Made by a program: the position numbers and the translations under genes. This document shows, piece by piece, positions 1 to 9,805 of a DNA stretch of 64,000 bases. Location: NCBI GenBank assembly GCA_025356395.1, contig JANXTA010000140.1, positions 54,271-118,270 of the forward strand. The letters are read 5' to 3'. The notes under the pieces were generated by a model that saw only the letters and a list, made by a program, of their open reading frames with translations, did no database searches and had not been told where the DNA came from. Each line of letters starts with the position of its first letter. Position 1 is the first letter of the stretch. Source of the DNA: Betaproteobacteria bacterium (lineage in GTDB: Bacteria > Pseudomonadota > Gammaproteobacteria > Burkholderiales > Burkholderiaceae_D).

Positions 1-719
1 GCATTCGCTTCGGCCACCGCCAGGATCGCAGAGGCCTCGCCCTGGGCACGGTTGATGGCAGCCTGCCGCTCGCCCTCCGAACGCTGGATCTGCGCCTCGC
101 GTTCTCCCGATGCGATGTTGATCTGCTCCTGCTTGCGACCCTCGGATGCCGCGATCACCGCCCGCTTCTCGCGCTCGGCCGTGATCTGCGCCTGCATCGC
201 GTGCAGGATCTCCTTCGGCGGGGTCAGGTCCTTGATCTCGTAGCGCAGGACCTTGACGCCCCAGTTGGCGGCCGACTCGTCGATCGCTGCGACGACGCCC
301 GCATTGATGTGGTCGCGTTCCTCGAAGGTCTTGTCGAGTTCCATCTTGCCGATGATCGATCGCAAGGTCGTCTGCGCGAGCTGCGTGATCGCGACGATGA
401 AGTTCGACGAGCCGTACGACGCGCGCATCGGATCCGTCACCTGGAAGAACAGGATGCCGTCGACCTGCAGCTGCGTGTTGTCGCGCGTGATGCAGATCTG
501 GCTCGGCACGTCGAGCGGAATCTCCTTCAGCACATGCTTGTAGGCCACGCGGTCGATGAACGGGATGACGATGTTGAGTCCCGGCGCGAGGGTCGCGTGG
601 TACTTGCCGAGCCGCTCGACGATCCAGGCGTGTTGCTGCGGCACAACCTTGATGGTCTGCACCGCGAACACGATGAAGATGACGAATAGAACCAGTGCAA
701 CGATGCCGACGCCTTGCAT
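1..719 (-). CDS. SPFH/band 7 (stomatin/QmcA-like) membrane protein, C-terminus cut off by window edge
   Basis: The protein begins with a single hydrophobic membrane anchor (residues about 3-22, MQGVGIVALVLFVIFIVFAV) followed by an SPFH/prohibitin domain with typical features (VPQQHAWIVERLGKYHATL, PGLNIVIPFIDRV, then an Ala/Glu/Arg-rich coiled-coil start around residues 195-239). Members of this family form large membrane-microdomain oligomers and commonly work with NfeD proteins, and an NfeD gene lies directly upstream in the same direction. The start at 719 is supported by an AAAGG ribosome-binding site seven bases upstream. Only 239 codons are visible; the family is usually about 300 residues, so roughly 60 residues are missing. 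The specific cellular role cannot be read from the sequence. Confidence 0.9.
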   Translation of the reverse strand, partial: MQGVGIVALVLFVIFIVFAVQTIKVVPQQHAWIVERLGKYHATLAPGLNIVIPFIDRVAYKHVLKEIPLDVPSQICITRDNTQLQVDGILFFQVTDPMRASYGSSNFIVAITQLAQTTLRSIIGKMELDKTFEERDHINAGVVAAIDESAANWGVKVLRYEIKDLTPPKEILHAMQAQITAEREKRAVIAASEGRKQEQINIASGEREAQIQRSEGERQAAINRAQGEASAILAVAEAN

Positions 720-762
720 GAGTGCGCCTTTCAGGGACAGCGGGAGATGGGATTCCCGTACC

Positions 763-785
763 GGGTCGACCAGGGTGGTCGACCC
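763..785. repeat. Perfect intergenic inverted repeat between nfeD-like and SPFH genes
   Basis: GGGTCGACC, a 5-base loop and GGTCGACCC form a perfect 9-bp stem in the spacer between the two genes. No T-tract follows on the minus strand, so it does not look like a standard intrinsic terminator; it may stabilise or process the transcript. One of several such hairpins in this window. Confidence 0.7.
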
Positions 786-798
786 GTTAATAGAATTT

Positions 799-1227
799 TC
801 AGGGCACCGGGGCGACGATCAATGTGCTGCCGCGAATCGCCTTAATTACCTGGGCGCCGGCGCGCTGCGTGGCCCCCGGTTCGAGCGTGGCGGCCCAGCG
901 GCAGCCACGATAGCGGACGTGCGCCGTACCGTCGTGCCAGTCGCTGATCTGGACGACCTCGCCGATGTCGAGGATGACGTCGCGGTTCTCGGCCGCGTCG
1001 CCCTGCAGGCGATGCATGCCCCAGCGCGTCCTTCGCAGGACCATCGTCGACGCGATGCCGATGGCGGCACCACTGACGAGCTGCAGGGGCACCGTGGCAC
1101 CGAGCACTGCGACCACGCCGCCGACGGCACAGCCGATCGCAACCATCAGCAAGTAGAACGTGCCGGTCATCAGCTCCGCGATCAGCAGCCCGAAGGCGAT
1201 CACGAACCACACCATCACATCATTCAT
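799..1227 (-). CDS. NfeD family protein (short form), membrane partner of SPFH protein
   Basis: This 142-residue protein has two or three N-terminal transmembrane segments (about residues 5-60, with Gly/Ala-rich helices such as LLIAELMTGTFYLLMVAIG) followed by a soluble C-terminal OB-fold-like domain (about 85-140, ending VIKAIRGSTLIVAPVP). That is the architecture of the short NfeD class, which accompanies SPFH/stomatin proteins. It lies 79 bp upstream of the SPFH gene on the same strand, supporting co-expression. The start at 1227 has a GGAG seven bases upstream. The family is thought to assist membrane microdomain or membrane-protein quality-control functions; nothing here narrows that further. 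Confidence 0.9.
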   Translation of the reverse strand: MNDVMVWFVIAFGLLIAELMTGTFYLLMVAIGCAVGGVVAVLGATVPLQLVSGAAIGIASTMVLRRTRWGMHRLQGDAAENRDVILDIGEVVQISDWHDGTAHVRYRGCRWAATLEPGATQRAGAQVIKAIRGSTLIVAPVP

Positions 1228-1243
1228 CTCCAGACTCCGGTGG

Positions 1244-1267
1244 TCGATCCGGTCGGAACCGGATCGA
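1244..1267. repeat. Perfect intergenic inverted repeat between ppsA and nfeD-like gene
   Basis: TCGATCCGGT, loop CGGA and ACCGGATCGA form a perfect 10-bp stem just downstream of ppsA. There is no U-run after it on the minus strand, so it may be an mRNA 3'-end stabiliser or a Rho-assisted end rather than a classical terminator. Confidence 0.7.
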
Positions 1268-1305
1268 TACGGATTCTGCGCTGCTTATCGACGGTGCCGC
1301 AACTT

Positions 1306-3714
1306 TCAAGGCGCGCTGAGCTTCGCCAGCTGGTTCCAGGTCGCCATCACCGTGTCGGGATTGAGGGAGATCGACTCGATGCCTTCCTTCATCAGCCACT
1401 CGGCGAAGTCGGGATGGTCGGAAGGCCCCTGGCCGCAGATGCCGACGTACTTGCCCTTGGCGAGGCACACCGAGATGGCCTGCTGCAGCAACACCGTGAC
1501 CGCCGGGTCGCGTTCGTCGAAGCCTTCGGCGACGAGACCCGAGTCGCGGTCGAGGCCGAGCGTCAACTGCGTCAGGTCGTTCGAGCCGATCGAGAAGCCG
1601 TCGAAATACTCCAGGAACTGTTCTGCCAACACGGCATTTGAGGGCAGCTCGCACATCATCACGATGCGCAGTGCGCTCTCCGGGCCGCCGTCCTTGCCGC
1701 TGCGCTTACCGCGCTCGAGACCGTTCGTCGCGAGCAGGTCGATGACCTTGCGGGCTTCGGTCAGCGTGCGCACGAACGGCACCATCAACTCGACGTTGGT
1801 CAGGCCCATCTCGTCGCGCACACGCTTCATCGCCGTGCATTCCATCTCGAAGCACTCGGCGAAGTCGGGCGACAGGTAACGAGCCGCACCGCGCAGGCCC
1901 AGCATCGGGTTCTCTTCGTCGGGCTCGTAGCGCGAACCGCCGATCAGCTTCTTGTATTCGTTGGACTTGAAGTCGGACAGGCGGACGATGACCTTCTTGG
2001 GCCAGAAGGCCGCCGCGATGGTGGCGACGCCTTCGGCCAGCTTGTCGACGTAGAACGCACGCGGCGACTCGTGGCCTCGCGACACGCTCTCGACCGCTTT
2101 CTTCAGGTCGGCATCGATGTTCGGGTAGTCGAGGATCGCCTTCGGATGGATGCCGATGTTGTTGTTGATGATGAACTCGAGGCGCGCCAGGCCCACGCCT
2201 TCGTTCGGTATCGCACGGAAGTCGAAGGCCAGTTGCGGATTGCCGACGTTCATCATGATCTTGACGGGAATGGGAGGCAGCGCGCCGCGCGTGACCTCGG
2301 TGACCTCCATCTCGAGCTCGCCTTCGTAGACGTGCCCCTCGTCGCCCTCTGCGCACGACACGGTAACCATCGCGCCCTCGGTCAGCGTCTCCGACGCGTC
2401 GCCGCAGCCGACCACTGCCGGCACGCCCAATTCGCGCGCGATGATCGCGGCGTGGCAGGTACGACCGCCGCGGTTGGTGACGATCGCAGATGCGCGCTTC
2501 ATCACCGGCTCCCAGTTCGGATCGGTCATGTCGGCGACCAGGATGTCGCCCGGCTGGACCTGGTCCATCGCGGACGGGTCGCTGACGATGCGGACCGGAC
2601 CGATACCGATCTTCTGGCCGATGGCACGACCCTGGGCCAGGACCTTCGACATGCCCTTAAGCTTGAACTTCTGCTCCGACGTCCCCGCTTTCATCTGCGA
2701 GCGCACCGTCTCGGGCCGCGCCTGGAGGATGTAGAGCAAGCCGTCGTTGCCGTCCTTGCCCCACTCGATGTCCATCGCGCGGCCGTAGTGCTTCTCGATG
2801 ATCACGGCATAGACCGCGAGCTCGTTGACCTCTTCGTCGGTCAGCGAGTAGCGGTTGCGCTGGTCGATCGGCACGTCGACGGTCTTGACACGATCCTTCG
2901 AGCCGGCCGGCGCGAACTCCATCTTGATCAGCTTGGAGCCGATCTGGCGACGGATCACGGCGCGCTTGCCGGCGGCCAGCATCGGCTTGTGGACATAGAA
3001 CTCGTCAGGATTGACTGCGCCCTGCACCACCGTCTCGCCAAGCCCGTAGCTGGACGTGATGAAGACCACGTCCTCGAAGCCCGACTCGGTATCGATCGTG
3101 AACATCACGCCGGCCGCGCCGAGGTCGCTGCGGACCATGCGCTGGACGCCCGCGGACAAGGCCACTTCGGTCTCGGCGTAACCCTTGTGCACGCGATACG
3201 AGATGGCACGGTCGTTGTAGAGCGACGCGAACACTTCCTTGATCGCGATCAGCACGTCGTCGATGCCGATGACGTTGAGGAAGGTTTCCTGCTGGCCTGC
3301 GAAGGATGCGTCCGGCAGATCTTCGGCGGTGGCCGATGAGCGGACCGCGAACGACGTGACGGACTCGTTGCCGGCAACCAGGCGCACGAAGGAAGCACGG
3401 ACGTCGGCCTCGAAGTCGGGCGTCAGGGGTGTCTCGACGATCCAGCCGCGGATCTCCTTGCCGGCGACCGCGAGGGCCTTCACGTCGTCGGCGTCCAGCG
3501 TCGCGAGTCGTTCGGCGATACGTTCCTTGAGCCCGCTCTGCGCCAGGAATTCGCGATAGGCCGATGCCGTGGTCGCGAAGCCATCCGGCACGCGGACGCC
3601 GGCGCCGGTGAGTTGGCTGATCATTTCCCCCAGCGAGGAGTTCTTGCCGCCGACCGAATCGACGTCGGTCGAACGGAGCTCGGTGAAATCGATGACGCGC
3701 GCCTGTGGGGACAT
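1306..3714 (-). CDS. ppsA: Phosphoenolpyruvate synthase (pyruvate, water dikinase)
   Basis: The enzyme converts pyruvate plus ATP to PEP, AMP and phosphate, feeding gluconeogenesis from C3 compounds. The 802-residue protein has the N-terminal pyruvate-phosphate dikinase ATP-binding domain (starting [20 protein letters not shown]), the swivelling phosphohistidine domain with [15 protein letters not shown], and the C-terminal PEP-utilising barrel ending in [16 protein letters not shown]. With the start chosen at 3714 the phosphorylated histidine is residue 421 and the regulatory threonine two residues before it is 419, the same numbers as in E. coli PpsA, which supports this start over an in-frame ATG 78 bp upstream. 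ppsR, encoding the bifunctional regulator that modifies this threonine, is divergently transcribed next door. Confidence 0.98.
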   Translation of the reverse strand: MSPQARVIDFTELRSTDVDSVGGKNSSLGEMISQLTGAGVRVPDGFATTASAYREFLAQSGLKERIAERLATLDADDVKALAVAGKEIRGWIVETPLTPDFEADVRASFVRLVAGNESVTSFAVRSSATAEDLPDASFAGQQETFLNVIGIDDVLIAIKEVFASLYNDRAISYRVHKGYAETEVALSAGVQRMVRSDLGAAGVMFTIDTESGFEDVVFITSSYGLGETVVQGAVNPDEFYVHKPMLAAGKRAVIRRQIGSKLIKMEFAPAGSKDRVKTVDVPIDQRNRYSLTDEEVNELAVYAVIIEKHYGRAMDIEWGKDGNDGLLYILQARPETVRSQMKAGTSEQKFKLKGMSKVLAQGRAIGQKIGIGPVRIVSDPSAMDQVQPGDILVADMTDPNWEPVMKRASAIVTNRGGRTCHAAIIARELGVPAVVGCGDASETLTEGAMVTVSCAEGDEGHVYEGELEMEVTEVTRGALPPIPVKIMMNVGNPQLAFDFRAIPNEGVGLARLEFIINNNIGIHPKAILDYPNIDADLKKAVESVSRGHESPRAFYVDKLAEGVATIAAAFWPKKVIVRLSDFKSNEYKKLIGGSRYEPDEENPMLGLRGAARYLSPDFAECFEMECTAMKRVRDEMGLTNVELMVPFVRTLTEARKVIDLLATNGLERGKRSGKDGGPESALRIVMMCELPSNAVLAEQFLEYFDGFSIGSNDLTQLTLGLDRDSGLVAEGFDERDPAVTVLLQQAISVCLAKGKYVGICGQGPSDHPDFAEWLMKEGIESISLNPDTVMATWNQLAKLSAP

Positions 3715-3843
3715 GGGTGCTGCCGCTTCCGTGGTGTTAAATTCAGCCGCTCCGGGCAAGAGCCCGTCCTCTGGCGATTCTACCCTGCGCATTCTTGACT
3801 CCCGGGTGGGTGGCCGCCGGAGAGATCAGGCTCCAGACCGCCG

Positions 3844-4755
3844 ATGGCGGAAATGCCGCACCGCAGCATTCGATCGACCGCATTTAACCATTTCCTCTCC
3901 GTGCCCGCTCCGCATCCTTCGCCGCCGACCCCCACCGCCATCCGCACCGTGTTCTTCGTGTCCGACGGGACCGGCATCACCGCGGAAACCTTCGGCCACA
4001 GCCTGCTGGCACAGTTTGAAGGGGTGCCGTTCAAGGAATTCCGGATCCCTTTCATCGACACGATGGACAAGGCGGCCGATGTGATCGAGCGGATCAATCA
4101 CGTCTCGAAGGTCGAGCATCTGCGTCCCATCGTGTTCTCGACGCTGGTCGATCCCGAGATCAACTACGCGGTCCGTTGCGCCCACGGGCTCTTCCTCGAC
4201 ATGATCCAGACCTTCGTCGAGCCGCTGGAGAAAGAACTCGGGTCCAAGTCGACCCACTCCATCGGGCGCGGGCACAACATCGCCGACTCGAAGGAATACA
4301 ACCAGCGCATCGAGGCCATCAACTTCTCGCTGGCCCACGACGACGGTCAGACCCACGTCGACCTGGCGGACGCCGACGTGATCCTGGTCGGAGTGTCGCG
4401 CAGCGGCAAGACGCCGACCAGCCTGTACCTGGCGATGCAATACGGCATCAAGGCCGCCAACTATCCGCTGATTCCCGAGGATTTCGATCGCCAGACGCTG
4501 CCGTCGGCGCTGCCTAAATATCGCCACAAGCTGTTCGGCCTCTCGATCACGCCGGAGCGACTGTCCGAGGTCCGCAACGAGCGCCGGCCCAAAAGCCAGT
4601 ACGCCTCGCTCGACAATTGTCGCGACGAGGTCGCGGCGGCCGAATCGATGATGCGTCGCGAAGGCATCCGCTGGCTGTCATCCACCACCAAATCGATCGA
4701 GGAGATCGCCACGACGATCCTCCAGGAGATCCGGCTCGAGCGTCGGTCGTTCTGA
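3844..4755 (+). CDS. ppsR: PEP synthase regulatory protein (kinase/pyrophosphorylase, DUF299)
   Basis: PpsR inactivates PEP synthase by ADP-dependent phosphorylation of the threonine next to the catalytic histidine and reactivates it by phosphate-dependent removal. The protein shows the family N-terminus [18 protein letters not shown], the P-loop-like [19 protein letters not shown] and the conserved [20 protein letters not shown] near the C-terminus. The first ATG gives 303 residues; an in-frame GTG at 3901 would give 284, closer to the usual 270-280, and neither start has a strong ribosome-binding site, so the N-terminus is uncertain. It is divergent from its target ppsA, the usual arrangement. 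Confidence 0.95.
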   Translation: MAEMPHRSIRSTAFNHFLSVPAPHPSPPTPTAIRTVFFVSDGTGITAETFGHSLLAQFEGVPFKEFRIPFIDTMDKAADVIERINHVSKVEHLRPIVFSTLVDPEINYAVRCAHGLFLDMIQTFVEPLEKELGSKSTHSIGRGHNIADSKEYNQRIEAINFSLAHDDGQTHVDLADADVILVGVSRSGKTPTSLYLAMQYGIKAANYPLIPEDFDRQTLPSALPKYRHKLFGLSITPERLSEVRNERRPKSQYASLDNCRDEVAAAESMMRREGIRWLSSTTKSIEEIATTILQEIRLERRSF

Positions 4756-4818
4756 TCGTTCCGGCCTGTTGACTCAATCCCACAAGCGGCTTTGTGCCGT
4801 CGATGTAAGTCGTCAATA

Positions 4819-4834
4819 CGACAAGGATTTGTCG
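4819..4834. promoter_or_regulatory. Inverted repeat in the putative promoter of the seven-PAS regulator
   Basis: CGACAA-GGAT-TTGTCG is a perfect 6-bp inverted repeat. It ends 11 bases before a TATAAT hexamer at 4846-4851, placing it where a -35 box would be; no good -35 hexamer is present at normal spacing. It is a plausible operator or activator site; the assignment is inference. Confidence 0.35.
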
Positions 4835-4845
4835 GGATCGCTGCC

Positions 4846-4851
4846 TATAAT
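4846..4851 (+). promoter_or_regulatory. Candidate -10 element (TATAAT) upstream of PAS-GGDEF-EAL gene
   Basis: A perfect -10 consensus hexamer lies 21 bases upstream of the TTG start. Transcription would begin near 4858, inside or just before the AAGGGGGG ribosome-binding site (about 4856-4862), so the leader would be only about 14 bases. There is no recognisable -35, which would fit a regulated promoter or a chance match. Confidence 0.4.
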
Positions 4852-4871
4852 CAGTAAGGGGGGATCGTCGT

Positions 4872-7800
4872 TTGTTCACTCAACTCATCAATCGCATTCA
4901 TCGTAACGAACCGCAGGCGTCGATCGACGCCGCAGCACCCCTCGTCGCGCCGTCGGACACGCTGTTCGCAGGCGTGGCCGAAGCCCTCAGGCCCGACCAG
5001 CGAGCGTTCATCGACCTGGCCATCGACTGGATCGACGCGCCGCTCGCCTACTTCGATCCCCATCTGACCCTGCAATTCGCCAATTCGGCGTATTGCACGC
5101 TGCTGGGCCTCGATCGCGCCGCGGTCGCGGGTCGCAAATTCAGCGAAGTCGCCATAGCAGGCCAGGGCGACGGCGCGCGCGATTTTGCGTTGCGGGCCCT
5201 GCTCGGAGAGAACCTCGAAATCGACATCGGTCCGGATGAGCAGGGCGAAATGGAACGCGTCCAGTACCGGCCACAACGCAATCGGGTGGGCGAAGTCATC
5301 GGGATCCTCTGTGTCCTGCATCGCACCGAGCGCAGTCGGGTCGACCCGTCCGCGGAGGCCTTCGATCCGACCGAGACCGCGATGATGCAGCACGGCGCCG
5401 TCAATGCGCCGCTGCGGGCGGCGCTGCGGATCGCTCAGGATGACGTCATCGAACGGGAGCGCAAGCAGCGCGAGCTGATCGAGAGCCTGCCGCTGCCGCT
5501 GGTCTTCATCGGCCACGACGGTCTCTGCAAATGGGCCAACCCGCCCTTCTGCAAAGCTTTCGGCCTCACCGAGCAACACATCGCCGGCGCGCAACCCGCG
5601 GGGCTGTCGGCCGCATTTGCCGCGGCGACGCACGAAGGTCTGGCGCGCGCGTCCACCGGCAGTGCGCACAGCGTCGAGCAGCAACTTTCGCTCGGACCCA
5701 ACGAATCGCGCTGGTACCGCGTCGACTTCCTGCCGGGTTTCGATCGCAACGAAGTGCGCAGCGGCGTCTACGTCCTGTTGACCGACATCCATGTATCGCG
5801 CCTGGCGACGATGAAGCTCGAGGAGAGCGAAGCGCGGTTCCGCGCCTTCACCGAGATCGTCCCCGAGACCGTGGTATTCATCGGGCGCGACCGCCGCTTT
5901 CGCTACGTCAACGAGATCTTCCTCACGCGGGCGGGCAAATCGCGCGAGGAGGTCATCGGAAGTTCGATCGGCGATGTGCTGGGTTCCGAGATCAAGGCGC
6001 GCGTCGAACCCCTCCTGGAACGCGCGTTCGCCGGCGAGACCGTCGTGCAGGAGGGCGACGACAGCCTGTTCGGAGATCGCCTCGAATGGCGCGAAGGCCG
6101 GTACCTGCCCTACCGCAGCATGGCCGGGGTCATCGAGGGGGTGTATGTCGTCACCCGCAGTCTCGAAGGCAAGAAGCAGGCTGAACGGGCCGCCGAGAAG
6201 CTCGACGAACGCATCCATTTCCTGACCGACAACCTGCCGGCCCAGATCGTCTACCTCGACTCGAATCTGCGTTATCAGTACGGCAACCAGCGCTTCGTCA
6301 GCGATCACGGTTTCACGAGCTTCGCCGACGTCGCCGGCAAGTCGCTGGCCGATGTCTTCGGCACGGAGATGGCCGCCACCATGGCCGGTCATGCGGCCGC
6401 GGCCCTGCGCGGCGAACGCGTCACCTACGACCGGCGCGCTTCGGTCCGCAAGGACGACGATCGCTGGCTGACGGTTTCGCTGGTCGGCGACTTCTTCGCG
6501 GACGGATCGCCCCGTGGTCTCTATTCGATCGCCTACGACGTCACCGACTCCCGGCAGGCCGAAAAGGAACGCAACCGGCATCAGCAGTGGATCGAGAGCT
6601 TCATCGAGAATTTCCCGCAACCGCTCGGCTATCTCGATCCGAATGGCGTGCACCAGTTCTCCAATCGTGCCTACGAGGATTTCGTCAGCCACGGCAAGGC
6701 CGAAATCATCGGCAAGACTGGAGCCGCGGTATTCGGCCGTGAGGCGGCCTCGATCTTCAAGAACTCGTTCGCGCAGGCGCTGACCGGTGAACGTCTTCAC
6801 ACCGAGCATCAGGTACCGATGCTGGACGGGATTCGGCGCTACCTGTCGGCGGACTGGCTGCCGGACCTCGGTGACGGCGGAGCGGTGCGCGGCGTGTATT
6901 TCGTGGTTCAGGACATCAGCGAAGCCAAGCAGGCGCGCCTCGCCTACGAAGAGTCGCTGCGCGAGATGCAGCGTGCGATGGACAGCGTCGCGCTGCCGAT
7001 CAGCTTCGTCGATACCAGCGAGTGCCTGCGCTTCGTCAACCACACCACCACCGCCTGGTATGGTCGCTCGATCGAAGAGCTGGTCGGCATGCCGATGTGC
7101 GACCTGATGTCCGGCGAAGACTATCGATTCGCCGAGCCATACATCCGTGCCGCGCTCAACGGCGAGGCCGTGCAATACGAACGCGAGATGCGTTATCACG
7201 ATGGCGCGCGTCGCTGGGTCCTGATCCGCTACGTTTCGACGCGCGACGAACAGGATGTGATCACAGGCTTCTACACGACCGCGACCGACATCCAGTCGCG
7301 CAAGAAGCAGGAGATCGCGCTCCAGCAGGCCAACGGCCTGCTGACCGCGCACTTCGAGAACACGCCGCTAGCGTCTTTCACGCTCGACGGCAACGGGCGC
7401 GTCACCCGCTGGTCGTCACAGGCCGAGACCTTGTTCGGATGGCAGCGTGACGAGGTGATTGAATCGTCGTTCTCCGAACTCGGCCTGATCGAACGCGACC
7501 TGATGGTCGACTTCCTGCCCGACGAACGCGATCCCGATACGGTGACGGGCAACACGCGGCTACACATCGTCGACGCCCGCCGCCGCGACGGCTCCACGGT
7601 CACCTGCGAATGGCACATCGCGGCGTTGCGCAACGCGTCGGGACACATCACGTCGTCGCTGGCCCTGATCCAGGATGTGTCCCAGCGCGTCGAGGCCGAG
7701 AAGCGGCTGACCGAGATCGCGCAGCGCGACACCCTGACGCGGCTGCTCAATCGCAACGCGCTCGAGCCGACGTTGCGCGCCTTCATCGAGCGCGCCCGCC

Positions 7801-9029
7801 AGGGCAACACGGGTGTCGCGGTGCTGTTCCTCGACCTCGACCACTTCAAGAACATCAACGACACGCTCGGCCATCGCGTCGGCGACCTGATGCTGATCGA
7901 GGTTGCGACGATCCTGCGCAACTGCGTTCGCGCCGAGGACGAGGTCGTCCGCATCGGCGGCGACGAGTTCATGGTCGTCATCGGCCACGCGCGGCCGAAG
8001 GCGATCGCCCATGAGACTGCGCAACGGATCATCACCGCGCTCGGTACGCCGATCCGCGTCGAGAACCAGCGGCTGTCGGTGACGTCGTCGATCGGCATCG
8101 CGGTCTATCCCGATCACGGCCGTGCGCCCGAGGCGCTGATCCGCAGTGCCGACCTCGCGATGTACCGCGCGAAGGAGAACGGCAAGAACCGCTTCGAGTT
8201 CTTCTCGGCCCTGCTCGCCCAGCGCAGCGAGCGCCGCAGCGCGGTCAAGAGCGCGCTCAAGCTCGCGCTCCAGAAGGACGCGCTGCGGCTCTACTACCAG
8301 CCGCGGGTGCGCATCGGCGACAACCGCATCGTGGGTGCCGAAGCCCTGCTGCGCTGGACCGATCCGCGTCTGGGCGTCGTGTCGCCCAAGGAGTTCATCG
8401 TCATCGCCGAGGAGTCTGGGCTGATCCACGAGCTCGGGCTCTACGTGTTCCTCAAGGCGTGTCGCCAGCTCGCCGACTGGCAGACGCGAGGCGTCGAACT
8501 CGGTGTGCTGTCGGTCAATTTTTCGGCGCACCAGCTGCTGGTGGCGACCTTCATCGACGAGGTCGATCGCGTGATCGAGGAGTCGGGTGTCGACCCGCGC
8601 TACATCGAGGTCGAGATCACCGAGACCAGCATGCTGTTCGATCTCGGCGTGACGAAGAACGTGATCGCCGATCTCAAGCATCGCGGCATGCGCATCGCCA
8701 TCGACGACTTCGGGACCGGCTTCTCGAGCCTCTCCCACCTGCAGCAGCTCGACGTGGATACGCTCAAGATCGACCAGAGCTTCATTCGCGACATGCTTCA
8801 CGACAGCGGCGATGCGGCGATCACGACGTCGGTGATCAGCCTGGCGAGGGGACTCAAGCTCTCCACGACCGCGGAAGGCGTCGAGAACGAGATGCAGCTG
8901 CATGCGCTGCGCAACGCGGGCTGCGACTACTACCAGGGCTTCCTGTTCTCGCCGGCCATCGTCGTCGAGGACATCGAGACGCTCCTCACCGCGCAGGGCG
9001 AACCACCGGACGAAGACCTACCGTTCTAG
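4872..9029 (+). CDS. Multi-PAS GGDEF-EAL protein (cyclic di-GMP turnover)
   Basis: This 1385-residue cytosolic protein has no transmembrane segment. Seven PAS-like sensor segments follow one another, at about residues 50-160, 202-310, 322-430, 448-560, 574-685, 699-810 and 823-940, each opening with a variant of (P)xxxxYLDxNxxxxxxN. They are followed by a diguanylate cyclase domain with intact GGDEF at 1029-1033 and a phosphodiesterase domain with EAL at 1157-1159, plus NFSAHQL, EITETSML, IDDFGTGFSSLSHL and TAEGVEN. Both catalytic signatures appear intact, so the protein could make or degrade c-di-GMP depending on its PAS inputs. The start is TTG, preceded by a strong AAGGGGGG site. It overlaps the convergent methyltransferase gene by four bases (CTAG). 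Ligands of the PAS domains cannot be told from sequence. Confidence 0.93.
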   Translation: MFTQLINRIHRNEPQASIDAAAPLVAPSDTLFAGVAEALRPDQRAFIDLAIDWIDAPLAYFDPHLTLQFANSAYCTLLGLDRAAVAGRKFSEVAIAGQGDGARDFALRALLGENLEIDIGPDEQGEMERVQYRPQRNRVGEVIGILCVLHRTERSRVDPSAEAFDPTETAMMQHGAVNAPLRAALRIAQDDVIERERKQRELIESLPLPLVFIGHDGLCKWANPPFCKAFGLTEQHIAGAQPAGLSAAFAAATHEGLARASTGSAHSVEQQLSLGPNESRWYRVDFLPGFDRNEVRSGVYVLLTDIHVSRLATMKLEESEARFRAFTEIVPETVVFIGRDRRFRYVNEIFLTRAGKSREEVIGSSIGDVLGSEIKARVEPLLERAFAGETVVQEGDDSLFGDRLEWREGRYLPYRSMAGVIEGVYVVTRSLEGKKQAERAAEKLDERIHFLTDNLPAQIVYLDSNLRYQYGNQRFVSDHGFTSFADVAGKSLADVFGTEMAATMAGHAAAALRGERVTYDRRASVRKDDDRWLTVSLVGDFFADGSPRGLYSIAYDVTDSRQAEKERNRHQQWIESFIENFPQPLGYLDPNGVHQFSNRAYEDFVSHGKAEIIGKTGAAVFGREAASIFKNSFAQALTGERLHTEHQVPMLDGIRRYLSADWLPDLGDGGAVRGVYFVVQDISEAKQARLAYEESLREMQRAMDSVALPISFVDTSECLRFVNHTTTAWYGRSIEELVGMPMCDLMSGEDYRFAEPYIRAALNGEAVQYEREMRYHDGARRWVLIRYVSTRDEQDVITGFYTTATDIQSRKKQEIALQQANGLLTAHFENTPLASFTLDGNGRVTRWSSQAETLFGWQRDEVIESSFSELGLIERDLMVDFLPDERDPDTVTGNTRLHIVDARRRDGSTVTCEWHIAALRNASGHITSSLALIQDVSQRVEAEKRLTEIAQRDTLTRLLNRNALEPTLRAFIERARQGNTGVAVLFLDLDHFKNINDTLGHRVGDLMLIEVATILRNCVRAEDEVVRIGGDEFMVVIGHARPKAIAHETAQRIITALGTPIRVENQRLSVTSSIGIAVYPDHGRAPEALIRSADLAMYRAKENGKNRFEFFSALLAQRSERRSAVKSALKLALQKDALRLYYQPRVRIGDNRIVGAEALLRWTDPRLGVVSPKEFIVIAEESGLIHELGLYVFLKACRQLADWQTRGVELGVLSVNFSAHQLLVATFIDEVDRVIEESGVDPRYIEVEITETSMLFDLGVTKNVIADLKHRGMRIAIDDFGTGFSSLSHLQQLDVDTLKIDQSFIRDMLHDSGDAAITTSVISLARGLKLSTTAEGVENEMQLHALRNAGCDYYQGFLFSPAIVVEDIETLLTAQGEPPDEDLPF

Positions 9030-9805
9030 CCGGCCTGGCGCTGCCTCACCTGTTCAAAGAAGCAGATCGCCGCCGACGCGGCCACGTTCAACGACTCGCC
9101 GTGACCTGGCTGCGGGATCCGCACCGCGGTCGCATCCCGCAGCAGCGCCGGATCGAGCCCCTGCCCTTCATGCCCGAACACCCAGGCCACGTCGCCGCGC
9201 AGGTCGGTCTCGTGGATCGTCGCGCGCGCATGCGGGCTGGTCGCGATCCAGGGAATTGAAGTCCGTCCCTTGATGGCGAGGAGATCGCTTTCCTCGAACA
9301 ACGAGAGATGGAAATGCGCGCCCATGCCCGCACGCAGCACCTTCGGCGACCAGGCGCTGGCGCATTCGCGCGACAGGTAGACGTCGTGGAGGCCTGCCAC
9401 CGCGGCGCTGCGCAGGATCGACCCGACGTTGCCCGGGTCCTGGATGCGGTCGAGCACGACCGACGAACGCGCGAGGCGCTCGGGCGGCGTCGGAGCGGGA
9501 CGCTCGGCGATCATCAGCAGCGATAAGCCCTGCGCGAGCTGGCTCAGCGCCGCGAACAGCGCGTCGTCGAGGATCCAGCCTTCGACCGCCGGCATTCGAG
9601 CCAGCAGCTCGACGACCTCGGCATGGTCGAACGCCGACGCGCCGACGACCACCTGCTTAGGCACGCCGCCGCTGCGCAGATAGGCATCGCCCAGATGAAC
9701 GCCTTCGAGCAGCGCGACGCCGGCATCGCGGCGTGCGCCCGCGTCCGTCGACAGCTGTCGCAGGGTCTTGAAGAAGGGGTTGTCGCGCGACGAGATGCGC
9801 TTCAT
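9026..9805 (-). CDS. TrmH/SpoU family RNA 2'-O-methyltransferase
   Basis: A 259-residue S-adenosylmethionine-dependent RNA ribose methyltransferase of the knotted SPOUT fold. All three signature motifs are present: [34 protein letters not shown] and [19 protein letters not shown]. The N-terminal part ([17 protein letters not shown]) matches the substrate-binding domain of the RlmB/TsnR-like subgroup, which acts on rRNA or tRNA; the exact target is not predictable. I chose the ATG at 9805 because it forms a 4-base ATGA overlap with the rnhB stop; an in-frame ATG lies 21 bp upstream. Last gene of the lpx operon run; its stop codon overlaps the stop of the convergent PAS gene. Confidence 0.92.
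   Translation of the reverse strand: MKRISSRDNPFFKTLRQLSTDAGARRDAGVALLEGVHLGDAYLRSGGVPKQVVVGASAFDHAEVVELLARMPAVEGWILDDALFAALSQLAQGLSLLMIAERPAPTPPERLARSSVVLDRIQDPGNVGSILRSAAVAGLHDVYLSRECASAWSPKVLRAGMGAHFHLSLFEESDLLAIKGRTSIPWIATSPHARATIHETDLRGDVAWVFGHEGQGLDPALLRDATAVRIPQPGHGESLNVAASAAICFFEQVRQRQAG

Noticed and set aside
4851..7352. An 833-codon open frame antisense to the multi-PAS gene, and similar long antisense frames (for example opposite glnD at 26465-28564)
   Set aside because: High-GC codon bias leaves the complementary frames open; the translations are Arg/Asp/Glu-rich without any recognisable domain, while the opposite strand encodes well-conserved proteins.
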